A stretch of 64,000 nt of DNA from Smallanthus sonchifolius (lineage: Eukaryota > Streptophyta > Magnoliopsida > Asterales > Asteraceae): NCBI GenBank assembly GCA_023525975.1, contig CM042029.1, positions 87,650,849 to 87,714,848 of the forward strand. Direction: 5' to 3'. Positions 10,763 to 22,700 of the stretch are shown here, in pieces. The notes beneath the pieces are model-generated. The model saw only the letters and a program-made list of their open reading frames with translations, did not search any database and was not told the DNA's origin. Each line of letters begins with the position of its first letter. Position 1 is the stretch's first letter. Position numbers and translations under genes: made by a program.

Positions 10763-13700
10763 ATGGAGGGTAAAAGTTATCTTGATGTTTATGATACTGA
10801 TGAAGCTACTAGTAGTGTTACAAGAGATTCCGTAACCTTTTCGGAATTATCTCACTCTACGTGTAAATTAAGTGTAGTTCTTAGTGAATTTAAGGAAAAC
10901 AAGATCATGGAGGCTTCTCCCATTAGAAAAGCTGTTGAGTCTCTTGAAACCGAGTTGCAAAGGGCTAAGGCTTTGGTTGCGAGTCCTCGTTACGCGTCTT
11001 CACCTAACAAACGAGTTGAAGAAATCACGGAAAATCTTGGCAGATCGATAGGGCTTGTGTTGTTTGCTAGTCATGATGTGTCGATGAACGGTAAGGAAAA
11101 ACTTGAGGCTCTGAGGAGAGAAATGATGAGTGTTGCGCAGTTTAGTGCTGCAAGTTCTGATAGTAAATCAGATATTTTGGATGATATTGTGACAGAAGAG
11201 GATGAGAATATTGTTGAGGAGATAATTGAAGTGGAGAAAGATTTTTCGTGTTCTAATGTTGAAGATGTTGTTGTGTATCTCAAGTGTGGAAATGATGAAC
11301 AGTTAAAAGTTGCACTTTTTGGTTTTGACACATTGGTAAATGATAATAAGGCTACTGGTGAATGGATTGATAGTGAAGGAGTTATCCCAATTTTGTTCGG
11401 TCGGTTGAGTTCTACAAATTCAGTTAATCGGTTGAATATCATTAAAAATCTGAGAAACATGGTTGCACAAAATGATGGACTTAAGGTATGTTCAGTTACA
11501 TCCTTCAGTAAGCTATATTGTATTGGTGTATGTACTATTTTTATTTTTATTTTTTTCATTTTAAGAGTGCCTTTTGAAGTACATCTATTTTTACTAATTT
11601 GTGTTTTTTACTATGAAACTTAACTTTACTTTTTGTGCATGTGTGGGTTTAATATTGTTTTAATTTGTGAAATATGATATATTTGCCTCTGTTTTGCCTT
11701 TTTCATTAGTTGTTATACAGTGTGTCAACCAAATCTTCTGTGTCTATTGCCGTCCATTCCTGTACATCAACACTGTTTGTTAGATGTGGCAAAATGGGTT
11801 TTGTCCTGCGGGTTGGGTTATGGGTTCGGGTCAAATTGAGTAATTTTTGGTACATGGTGGGTTGGGTTTACCAAAGCACTTTTTGACCAATTTTTTCCTT
11901 ATACGAAATATTGTCAAAACAAGAGAATTTTTCCAAAAAAAAAGGCAAAAATCTTAATATATATATATAAAGAGGTTATAACCCGAATCAACCCATTCAT
12001 AAGTAAATGGGTCAAAATGATCACTTCTACTGTTATTGTGTATGTATTTTACATAGCCAAATAACATGCAGTGCAAGATGGCAGAGGTTGACTATTTGTC
12101 AGCACTGGTAAAATCATTGACTCGGGATGAGGATGAACAGAGGGAAGCAGTAGGCTTGTTATCAACTCTGTCTGATGTGTCAGCTGTGAGAAGAAGGATT
12201 GGAAGAGTTCAAGGATGTATAGTTATGTTAGTTGCCATTTTCAACGGTGAAGATCAAACAGCTTCCCACGATGCAGGGAAGTTGTTGGCTGCTTTATCAA
12301 GCAATACCCAGAATGCACTTCATATGGCAGAAGCTGGTTATTTCAAGCCACTAATCAAGTACTTAACCGAAGGTAGCTTATTAAACATTTATTGACAATT
12401 TTCACATATTTGCTTATAAATGGGTCAAATTCTTATTGTGTTTTAGCTCAAACGGGTCTACTATAATTATTTGGGATCTTTCAGATTATTGGTTTATAGG
12501 GGTGTTAAATGGGTCGTGTTCGCGGGTTGAACCTAACACGAACCCAAATTTGCACAAACCCGGATACGACAAGAGCCCGAAAATCGTGTCAAGCACATGA
12601 ACCTGAATACGACACGAGTTTTCGAGGGTTGACATGAACACGACCCATTTAACGTGAAATTTTATTTTTATTTTTTTTTACATATTAATACTCCAAAATT
12701 ACAAATTTACAACCACGAATACAAATGTATTAATACTCTAAACTTACAAATTTACAACCACGAATACAAATGTATATACAATAATTACGTTTAAGCTATA
12801 AAACTTGATGGTTATTTCTCTTTTAATTTTTAAATTTTGCCATCAAATACTCAATAAATCTATGATATAAAAAAAACATTTTAAAAAGTATAAAGTTAAA
12901 CGGGTCAACCCGTGAACCCGTCATACGAACCGTTTAACTAAACGTGTTCATGGGTTCGACCGGTAACGGACCCGAACCCGTGAATTTCGTGTTATGGTGT
13001 CCGTTGTCAGAAATTCACACCCTAGATGGTTTAGCACTTGTAAATCCCTTTTTTGACATAATTACAGGATCCGACATGAGTAAAATTCTCATGGCAACAG
13101 CAATTTCAAGAATGGAACTTAGAGACGAAACCAGAGCTTCCATTGGAGAAGATGGTGCAATTCCACCATTAGTTAAAATGTTCAAAGAAGGAAAACTTGA
13201 AGCTAAACTATCATCATTAAGTGCACTGCAAAATTTATCAACTTTAAATGAGAACACAAAAAGATTAATCAAATCTGGAATCGTACCCTCGCTTCTTCAA
13301 CTCTTGTTCTCCGTGACATCAGTTCTCATGACTCTTCGTGAACCGGCATCGGCCATCTTAGCACGGATCGCTAAATCCGATGATATGCTTTTCAACCATG
13401 ATATTGCTCTGCAAATGTTCTCACTTCTTAATCTTTCAAGTCCCGTTATTCAAATTCACCTCTTGGACGCTTTAAACAGCATCGTTTCTCATCCGAGGGC
13501 CTCAAAAGTCAGAAGAAAAATGAAAGAAAATGGATCTATTCAGCTTCTTTTACCCTTTCTTACCGAACCAAATACTAAAATTAGAATAGGTGCCTTCAAT
13601 TTTATCTGCACTTTGTCTAAAGAGTTATCAGATGAACTTATGGAGCAATTGGGGGAAACTCATGTTCTTACAATAGTAAACATTCTATCATCTACAACAT

Positions 13701-14524
13701 CTGAGAATGAAAAAGCCATAGCTGCTGGGATCCTGTGCAATATTCCTGTTAATGATAAGAAAGCTACAGACATACTAAAAAAGGCGAACTTGTTACCTGT
13801 TCTAGTGGCAATCATGAGCTCGAAACAGGCGAATTCAACGACCCCGTTATCGTCACAATTGGTCGAAAATATCGCAGGGGTATTGATCAGATTTACCATC
13901 ACATCAAATGTAAAGCTACAGCTTTACACAGGTGAAAATCGAGTAATCCCGGTTCTTGTAAAGATTCTGTCAGATGGGTCGATAATCGCCAAATGTAGAG
14001 CTGCAACTTCACTGGCTCAATTATCAAAGAACTGTTTAAATCTCAGGAAGTCAAAGAAGTCAACGTGGCTATGTGTTCCTCCTTTTACAGAAGCTTTTTG
14101 TGAAGTTCACAACGGTTATTGTTTTGTGAAAAGCACTTTTTGTTTGGTGAAATCGGGTGCGGTTCCTCCATTGATTAAAATCTTGGAAGGTGATCAAAGA
14201 GAAGCTGATGAAGCTGCTCTTGAGGCTTTATCGACTCTTTTGCAAGATGAAATCTGGGAAAATGGATGCGGGTTTCTTGAAAAAATGGTGGGAATTGAAG
14301 CGGTTATAAAAGTGATGGAATTCGGGAGTTTAAAGACTCGAGAAAAAGCTGTTTGGATATTGGAAAGGGTTTTTAGGATTGAAGATTATAGAGCCAAATA
14401 TGGAGCAATGGCACAAGTGGTGTTGATTGATCTTGCACAGAATGGTGAGGCACAGTTGAAACCAACAGTTGCAAAGTTATTAGCACAACTTGAACTCTTG
14501 CAGGTTCAATCTGATTACTTTTGA
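10763..14524 (+). CDS. Armadillo-repeat protein of the plant U-box (PUB43/44-like) group, U-box absent
   Basis: Exons 10763-11485, 12072-12372 and 13068-14524 join in phase to 826 aa. Residues 1-130 resemble the helical N-terminal domain of PUB E3 ligases (from SELSHSTCKLSVVLSEFKE to about KEKLEALRREMM), followed by an acidic linker (TEEDENIVEEIIEVEKD). From about 165 to the end are armadillo repeats, with typical 'GAIPPLVKMFKEG' and 'SGAVPPLIKILEGD' units. The C-terminus has the FCEVHNGYCFVKSTFCLV and 'AVWILERVFRIEDYR' blocks known from PUB43/PUB44 (SAUL1). Family members attach ubiquitin through a U-box; no U-box (CPI/CPL...MxDPV) is present in any exon or nearby frame. It may act as an adaptor or be a decayed ligase. 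The 526-codon open frame starting at 12944 begins inside a MITE; exon 3 really starts at 13068. Confidence 0.8.
11781..12029. mobile_element. hAT-like MITE in intron 1 of the ARM gene
   Basis: Ends TAGATGTGGCAAAATGGG and, inverted, CATTTTGACCCATT-like sequence finishing CACTTCTA. Flanks CTGTTTGT (11773-11780) and CTGTTATT (12030-12037) agree at 6 of 8. The interior has GGGTTGGGTT/AACCCGAATCAACCC complements and a short (TA)n. Confidence 0.6.
12497..13025. mobile_element. hAT-like MITE in intron 2 of the ARM gene
   Basis: Ends TAGGGGTGTTAAATGG and TTCACACCCTAG. Flanks TTGGTTTA (12489-12496) and ATGGTTTA (13026-13033) agree at 7 of 8. The subterminal parts are CGTGTTCGCGGGTT, CACGAACCC and GACACGA repeats that pair with each other; the middle is AT-rich. 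It stops 42 bp before exon 3. Confidence 0.75.
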
Positions 14525-16450
14525 TTTAAATTATTTGTTGGATATTTGATTATTTGTTTCAACTTTTTGCCATCTCATAATCATTTTTGGTGGTTTTGAT
14601 TTTCTATACAAGGTGTGTGTTACTGCATTCTACTGTACAAATACATGAAAATGAAAGTTATATTGATTTCAGATATTGTTTGAAGAAAAATATTGCATTT
14701 CTGTATAATAATATAACTTTCTGAACAAACAAAGTTTTATGTATTAATTATACACTTTGAACGACTTCTGACCCGTTTGACATGCTCTCTTTTACTTACT
14801 ATTTTTTACTATTATGTTTCATGTTTGACCCGTTAAGAGTTAAAAGGTAACGGGTCGGGTTGTTGAACTCACAAAGGTTGTAGACTATGCAAATAAACAA
14901 TTGTGATCAAGGAAGAATGAAGACTTTTCTGTGTAGCTGTTCAACATTTTTGGTGATCGCAGGCCTTTGTAAACACTTAGGCTCCCACTTCAAAGTACCC
15001 TCCCAAACTCACCAATCACAAGATGCCACCTCATTTTGAAAAACTACCCTCTCAAACTACCCTCTTAGGTGGGAGTGGTACCCTCCAACCCTCTTATTTA
15101 AAAAAAATTAAACAAATCAAATTAATAAACTAAAACTTTAATTAATTAATTAAAAATACATAATAAATTAAAAGACAATATATAAAAAAAGACAATTAAT
15201 AAAAACAACTTAAAAAACACCTAAAAAAATAAAAATCGCATGGCCAATCATACTTTGCGGCTATTTCTCGTTTCCGTTTTAGGATTATTTCCAACTTCAG
15301 TCCGGTTAGATGGTCGTGCGGTTCCGAAAATAATTTAAACGCATTTAGATTATTTGCATAAATGTTTGTCTTAGTATTGATTGAAACTTTTTAAACAAAA
15401 TCCAAATAGTTACTTTTAGAAAACAAAATATTGCTATGCTCGTAAAGATCCCTAAATTGGGGAGAATGAACAAAGGTTAACCAGCACAAAATATATCAAA
15501 ATGTTGATAGCATTGGCCCCATGGCTATTTTTTTTCTCAATGAGGCAAGCATGTATTTCACCATTTTCAGCGGCTACTTTCACCATTTTCAACGGGTACA
15601 TATACCTGCTACCACTACTCGCTGGCATCTACCCGCCGAAGCCGCCGAGGATGTGGCGGTGTTCCCGCCAACCCGCCGGCTACCCGCTGGTGAACCCGCT
15701 ACCACTCGCAGTCCCCTTAACCACACAACTGTATGTATGTGTGTGTATATATACACACACATATTCATAGCGGGCCTATCACTAATATTGGTTTTTGTAA
15801 CAAGACATAAGAAAACTTGTTCATAATATCTAGATTTGGAATTCTAGGAAAGCTATTCGAATTTTAGAAAAACCGACTAACCAAATCATAACCAAATAAT
15901 TGAGAAACTGATGATTCAATTATGATCTTTATAACCGATTTTTATGGTTTGGTTATTGTTACATGTGTAAAAATAACTGAAATAACCAAACATAACTGAC
16001 ATTAAAAACCAACTTTTATATTTTTATTTTTTTATAAATAATATCTTATATGTTATATATCGAAAACGTTTTGTTATAACTTTTTTATAAATAGCATATT
16101 AGTTGTAGCATATTCTCCTTTATAAATTAAATAGGTTGTAATATTTTATTTGACCAAGATATAATTGGATTTATTAATTGAAATTAGCTGAATCCACTCA
16201 TATCAAAAGTCGATGGTTAATCGAATTAACCGAATCATCTTTCCAAATAAGGCTAAAGGGAGTATCGGCGTGGAGCTGAGGTGGCTGGCGTGGGGCCGTG
16301 GAATACCGCGCCCCCTGCGTGTGGTCCACGGTCGTGGAAGGGTAGCGTGCAGATTTTCACTGCGTGGAAGGGGCTTTGTAGCCGTTGGGGGTGGGGCCTA
16401 GTACCACTCAAACGGTAAAAAATTAGAAAAATAATAATTTGTTAAACATA
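14525..16450. other. 3' flank and repeat-rich intergenic DNA
   Basis: The gene's 3' untranslated part probably runs to about 14740. A repeated element lies at about 14970-15725: 'TACCCTCC...CTCTTA' words, then AT-rich DNA, then a proline-codon-like GC stretch (CCGCCGAGGATGTGGCGGTG at 15643-15662). A second copy is at about 28200-28675. A GC-rich MITE-like block at 16255-16410 (GGCGTGGGGCCGTGG) stands out from its AT-rich surroundings. Open frames here are not convincing. Confidence 0.5.
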
Positions 16451-17181
16451 TCTATACAATATAATAAATAAAGGTTTCTCAATGCCACGTGTCGCCTCCA
16501 TATTAATCCCATAAAATTTTTCTCGCCTCTCTCTCATAATAAATACATTTTCATATTTTCAATAATAATATATTTTTAAACAAATTATTAATTATACTAA
16601 TAAAACGCATTTATTTTAAATTATCTCATATTATAAGAAACTTTAAAATATAATTATTTAGTTGATGTTTTCAATCAAATTGTAAATGAAAGTCAAATTA
16701 AATTGAATAATATTTAATGTATTTTTAAACTCAATTATATACTAATTTTTACATATTTTTTTTATTTTGTTTTTTACTGTTAGTATATATAATACATTTT
16801 TTCACCTATAATATACATATATAAAGATTTAAAATTTTATGTATTGATATTTTTCACCATGTGTAGTACACATGTTTTAAGCTAGTATGTAATACGTAAT
16901 CTTTATTACTAAGTATATATAACATTGTCTTTATTTAACCCGTGTAATACATCGGGTTTCTAAAGTTAACATGAATTAACATTTATTAGTTACATAAAAA
17001 AATTAATACTTAGCTAAAAAAATGTTTTAAAAATTAATTTAACAGAATTTATAACTTAATTGTCACGCAAAATTTTATTCAACCCGTGTAATACATAGGT
17101 TTTTAAAGACAATTTTTTTTAGTTCTAAGTATATAACATTACATTTAATCAATCCGTGTAATACACGGGATTCTAACCTAG
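16451..17181 (+). mobile_element. Non-autonomous Helitron, 731 bp, with several 3'-end modules
   Basis: Begins TCTATACAATATAATAAATAAAGG after A16450. It ends CCGTGTAATACACGGG, ATTCTAAC, CTAG (17178-17181), then T17182. Earlier hairpins of the same type occur at about 16858-16884 (CATGTGTAGTACACATG followed by GCTAGT), 16937-16960 and 17083-17105. No Rep or helicase coding sequence. Confidence 0.8.
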
Positions 17182-17229
17182 TTTTATAATATAAATATAA
17201 CCAATATCAACCATCTCAAACCATTTTTC

Positions 17230-17655
17230 AATCCAACTCACTCTCAAACGGATTCACTCAATTCACCCTCTTCCGAATCCGAAGGTGTCGCTCCAATCTT
17301 TTTCGAAACGGTTGCCACAACTATCACTGAAATACTTAGAGACGATGCCGGAAGTTCGAACACGCCTACGTACACACGAAGAGTCACTTTGAACCGAGAC
17401 CATGAAGCCGCTCACGAGCGTTTAATTAAAAATTACTTTAGCATCGAGCCGCTTTATAACACCGGGAAATTTCGAAATCTTTTTCGTATGAATAAAAGTT
17501 TATTTTTACGAATTGTTAACAATTTGGAACGGGAGATGGATTATTTCAAATTGAAATGGGAGGCAACATGTTGAAGAGGGTTCACCGCCAAGTGCACTAC
17601 CGCTATGCGTCAATTGTCATACGGATCCGGCTCCGACCAATTAGATGACAAAAAA
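17230..17655 (+). pseudogene. PIF/Harbinger transposase fragment
   Basis: Translation from about 17275 gives an N-terminal stretch ending in RDHEAAHERLIKNYFS, FRNLFRMNKSLFLRIVNNLE and YFKLKWEAT, typical of plant Harbinger/ALP1-like nucleases. A stop at 17572-17574 is followed in another frame by GFTAKCTTAMRQLSYG-like residues up to about 17640, so the gene is frameshifted. The catalytic DDE part is missing. The terminal repeats of the original element were not found. Confidence 0.75.
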
Positions 17656-18158
17656 AGACACGGGTTTGTTTATACAAATTAAATAACAATTTTTTTTTAT
17701 AAATTAGACATAATATTTGCAGGTCAACCGGACTTGTTTCGAAATCCATACTAAAAGATGACTCGTTTGCTAAACCCTCTTTGACCTCTGACCCAACCCC
17801 ACCCGTCCCTCTAATCACCTCCAATTTTCTTCAGTTTCCATACATTCGTGGATTGACATCATGTATAAAAACTATAGCTAAAACAAAATGATTTGGGTAG
17901 TTAAGTACAAAAGGGTGAAAATTAGTACACTAGTTTGTATTTAGCTTAAAAAAGTTGATAAACTGTTCGGGTATAGGCTCACTAATTACTATGTCAAAAC
18001 ACCATCCTTATTCTCAGCTCCGACTAGTGTTTAAGCATGTGGGTATATCTGCTGTCGTCGGATCCATAACTAGGAATCTTGTTGATCTGCAAGACGATGA
18101 TAGTCGTCATATATCAATTTATGACCATCCAAATATTCACATATGGGGCACTATCATT
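17656..18158. other. Intergenic DNA, no recognised gene
   Basis: An 80-codon frame at 17955-18197 runs into the foldback element and matches nothing I recognise. Confidence 0.4.
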
Positions 18159-19172
18159 GAAGAATTTTTTGATGAAATGTGGAGAAATGGCAATTAAAGA
18201 TAGTTTATTGTGTTTCTGCAAAATGGTTTTTGATTTTAGGTGTTCCGCTGCTGGTACCACTAGCGGATGTTAAGGTGATCTGCTCCTACTACGAACGGAT
18301 CTCAGCTGCAGCCCATACCACAAGTGGATCTTGGCATCTGTTAATGTCACTTGACGCCATTAACGTCCGTTCCCTCCATTGACATCCGCTGGTACCGTAC
18401 AATGACCTTCCAACACCTTTGCATCCCTCAATAGTGTTGTACGAATTCATGGAATAGATATCAATAGGTTTGCGTGCAAACATTTAATTTCTTGAGATGA
18501 AAGGACAAATTTTTTCAGATGAAATAGTAAAACTCACTGAATTAAAGTTAAAGGTTTGATTTAAAGTTGGAGTCTATTTGTTTAGACTAAATTAAAGTTA
18601 AAGGGTTTGAATTTAAGCTAAAGTTGTACGTATCTTTGCAGGTTTTTGTTTTGACACTGCGGTGCAATTGTTTTTGTCTTGACACATACTTGTTAGTTAA
18701 ATGGACTGCAATGGCAAAAAAAAAAATTTGCAAAGATTCGTATAACTTTAATTCAGTGAGTTTTACTGTTTCATCTGAAAAAAATTGTCCTTTCATCTCA
18801 AGAAACTTTAGCATTTGTCCTTTATTCTCAAAAAATTAAATGTATGCATGCAAACCTATTGGTATCTATTCCATGAATTCGTACAACACTATTTGAGGGG
18901 TGCAAACTGTTGGCTACTGTAGCTGTCGTACGCCAAATCCGCTGGTACCCGCCAGCGGATGTCAATGGAGGGAACGGACTTTAACGGCGTCAAGTGACAT
19001 CCGCTGGTCATATTAATAGATTCCAAGATCCGCTTGTGGTACGGGCATAAGCTCCGTTCACAGTAGCAGCAGATCACCTTAACAGCCTGGAACACCTAAA
19101 ATCAAAAACCATTTTGCACAAACACTATAAACCATCTTTGATTGCCATTTCTCCACATTCCATCAAAAAATT
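18159..19172. mobile_element. Foldback element with arms of about 0.45 kb
   Basis: The left arm (about 18160-18640) and right arm (about 18727-19172) are imperfect reverse complements over almost their whole length, e.g. AATTTTTTGATG...CAAAATGGTTTTTGATTTTAGG on the left and its complement near 19080-19172. The loop is about 85 nt, and the left arm carries an extra 70 nt near the loop. CTATCATT flanks the element directly at 18151-18158 and 19173-19180. This fits a long-TIR Mutator-like or foldback transposon; no transposase is inside. Confidence 0.75.
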
Positions 19173-19180
19173 CTATCATT

Positions 19181-19776
19181 AAATCAATAAAAGCAGCTGA
19201 GAAACTGAACTCAACTGATTTCATTCACTATTTGGGAATTATGCCACTTCTTGTAACGGTTCTTGTATATAGAACTTGAAGACTGTTATAAGACATTTCC
19301 ATATATTCTCACCTATAATTAACACTTTCAACAAATTGGCAATTAACTAACAAGGAGTCCAAGACTTCAACATTAAAAATTAACAATTTCAACAATAACC
19401 AATGTTAGCAATTTAGGACTTAAAGTTTCAACAATTCAAGTATTAAACATGTATACATACACTTTCTTCTTAAATTTAAGCAAGTAACCTGGTCAAACTT
19501 GAGTTGTAAGAATCTCTGGTTTCTTTTACACAATGACATCAATTTAACTCCATTTAGTACAAGACTATCATATACACTATTTACATGTATGCAATCATCA
19601 CAACCTCTATATCTCATCGAACGTATATTTTTGCCCTCTGTAGTTGCCACAAGAGATTCTTTATAGCCATATGCTACCAACTCGATGATACGCGTGTCAT
19701 GATGGCTTGTATTACAAAGAGTTTTTCAGACCTGGAAATCGATTCATGAGGTGGGATTTAGGAATATGTGTTTTGT
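19181..19776. other. 3' flank of the SirB1-like gene
   Basis: Contains an 86-codon minus-strand frame (19420-19680) that I do not recognise and that does not continue the upstream gene. It may be 3' untranslated sequence or a TE scrap. Confidence 0.4.
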
Positions 19777-22700
19777 TTACCAAGGATCGGTGTTGTTGTA
19801 TAGAGAGCTTGCAATTGATGAAGGTCTAGTCCAATCATCCTCCATTAGAATAAGATTAAGTCGAATGATTAACTTCTCTACAGCTTCTTCCTCCATTTTT
19901 GTTAACAAATCTGGTAATTGCTTCACTTTCTGCAATCAACTCTCATAACTAAAATACGTAATAAAAAAGATGATTTAGGGTGTGTTTGGATGTGTGTTTC
20001 TTATAATCAGTTGTCTGGTGTTTGGCATGTTTATGATTATTAAAAAATTAAAATTGCCAAAAGGGTATTCTTGTGAAAAAAAATTTGGGAGTAAAAGCCT
20101 CTGATATTCGGTTAAATGAAGGGTTAATTAGGTAATTTAGTTTATAGTCAACTTTATACGCAAATCCAAAAGCCCCCTTATTTGCCAGCTAATAGCATGG
20201 TATACCCCCCTTCAGAAACTGATGAAATTCCTACTACTGTTAAAAAATATAAAAAAATAGCATGATGTACCTCTGTATCCTGATATAACTTGAGGTACTG
20301 CAAAGATTCCTTGTAGAATCCACAGTGATACAGGAGAACACCGTAATCTCTTAGTTCTTTAGAATCAGCTTCTAGAATGATGAGCCGCTCACATGCTGTC
20401 CAATGAAAAAGAAATATTTAAATGAAATATAAATCAGGAAAACTTGATTTATCTTTGTTTTCAAGGTTTAAGTGAAGCATGGATTTAAAAGAAAAATATA
20501 GATGATGCATTATGAATTGGTTGTGTTTTATCTCAACGGATCAAATAAAAAAAATAATCTAAAAGGGGAACGGGTTGAACAGGTTGAAAGTCTCCCAAAG
20601 ATCTAGATTATTATTGTAATATAATTTACTTTGTTCAAAAATTTATCGTGTCATTCATAGATTCAGATCATTATTATTATTATAGTTTTATTCAAAGATT
20701 AGATTATTAGTGAAATAAAGTTGATTTTTAATCATAATCAAGTAACTAACACATTAACTTCTCATAAATAATAGAGAACAGACAATTAAGTGTTTGTGGG
20801 TCAATCATCCAACCAAACCCAACATGTTACAATCCGCTAAAACTATGATCTAAACAGGACCCCGTTATCTGACCCCGACCAGAGCTCAGCTTGTCACCTT
20901 TGGTAACTTTTAATGCAAAACCAGGAAATATTATCAACATAACTAATAAATGTTCCAGTTTTACATCAATTTTTCAGTGGTAAGAGAAAAAAATGGCAAA
21001 CAACATACCAGAGAGTGCACGCCTTATATCCCCAAAGCGTACACTAGTCCAAACACCACGTTCTAGCCTATGCCTGGCAGCCTTTGCAGATGCAAGCTCC
21101 AAACCACTAGTCAAAACAAAACACTGGGTTGAGAGTGTAGAAAATACAGGTGGCAGTACCAAAGGGGTTGGGTAAAATTGGTTGGGGTAAAAAAAGGGAT
21201 GGGATGGTACGGGCTGACCCGCCAAGAGTTAATTTTGTAAATAATAGATGCATTAAATATGATCACAAAACTATATTCTTAAAATAATAATACAGTTTCC
21301 TTTAAATAAAACAATTTAAGGTGTTGTATAGTGAAGAGTTAAGGACCTTTTGTCAACATTGGCTGATCTATCAGAGCAGTGTGCAGCCTCTGCTGCTCTT
21401 AGAAATGGAGATTTACTTTGGTCAAGTTGAAATGGCCAGAAAGCATCCTTTAAGTCTCTTAAAATCTGCACATAAAATTAACTATTAATATGTATTAACC
21501 CCTTTTTGTAAATTCTTTCAGCATATACATACACAGATACATAGATGAATGTATGTGAAAAGTTTATCTGTACTTAGATGTGTGTGTATAAGTGTTTCTG
21601 TGTGTGTGTGTGTTTCTAAATATTGAAAGACTGCCTAATGTCTGACACCATTGATATACTTGGTTAAAAGTGCAGAACTAACAAAATGAAAAAAACAGTA
21701 AATGAACCTGCAGGTGAATATCTCAACATAAAAGACAGGAGCCACCTTCAATAACAGGAATTCAGTTGTCACAATTTGTTGTTGATCAGATTCTGTAGTT
21801 TTATGCTTGAGATAGCCTCTAGGAGAACCATAAGAATCATTAGGGGAAGAAACTTCAACATCAAATTTGAGGAGACCCCATAAACGCAGCATTTTCAGGA
21901 CCTCAGAATATATCAGTGAAAGCATAGACATTGACCCCACACGATGAGTCAAAACCTTAGCATAAAATAATCATGGAATAATGTTTTAGCGTTTTACAGA
22001 ATTCTGTGTAAATACATAGTAAAATGTTTAAAATAAATAAGTAGTCCTACTGAATGAAGATAAACTGCTCGATGCTCCAAATGGTTGCTTGACTTGGTCC
22101 TACGAAAGCCCTGAATAAAACCAAAATATACATAAACAAATCAAGATTGAGATTAATTAGAGGTAGCAAGGTGGGTGGGTCAAGTAGGTTGGGTAATACG
22201 TGAAGACGGGTGAAGGTTGGAACAGGTTATTTTGAATAGGTCAAACACACCGGGTCGGGCATGTGAAATGGGTACACTTTCTTGTCCATTTTTATGGCAT
22301 TATTACTGCACTAAATATGAATACAGAAACAACGTTATTACAATACAACCTCGATTTGTAAACAAGCCGATTCAAGAGGTTTTGTGCTTTGAAAATAGAC
22401 TTTTGGAATTTCATCCCATTATACCTATTCCTCTTTTAGCTAACGTTTTCTTATTTGACACGTTTAAATAGAACGCAATCTAAGTCAACAAATTTATAAG
22501 TAAATGGGTTGAAATCACCACCTCTAAGTCATTATTGATTCATGTTTTTTATATGGAAACAAATCACATAAAAACCTTTAATGTTCACGAACAATGTATT
22601 ACTGAGTACTAAACAGATTTCAAATTTCATGAATAAGAAACCAATATCTTCATTTACAAATAATTAGAATATAGATGCCATCTTTCTTCTCAAAATATTT

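Noticed and set aside
16213..16401. 62-codon frame in a GC-rich block
   Set aside because: The block looks like a MITE fragment; the frame has no known motif and lacks any splice context.
19420..19680. 86-codon minus-strand frame next to the SirB1-like gene
   Set aside because: It lies after the gene's stop codon, no splice site joins it to the gene, and no family was recognised.
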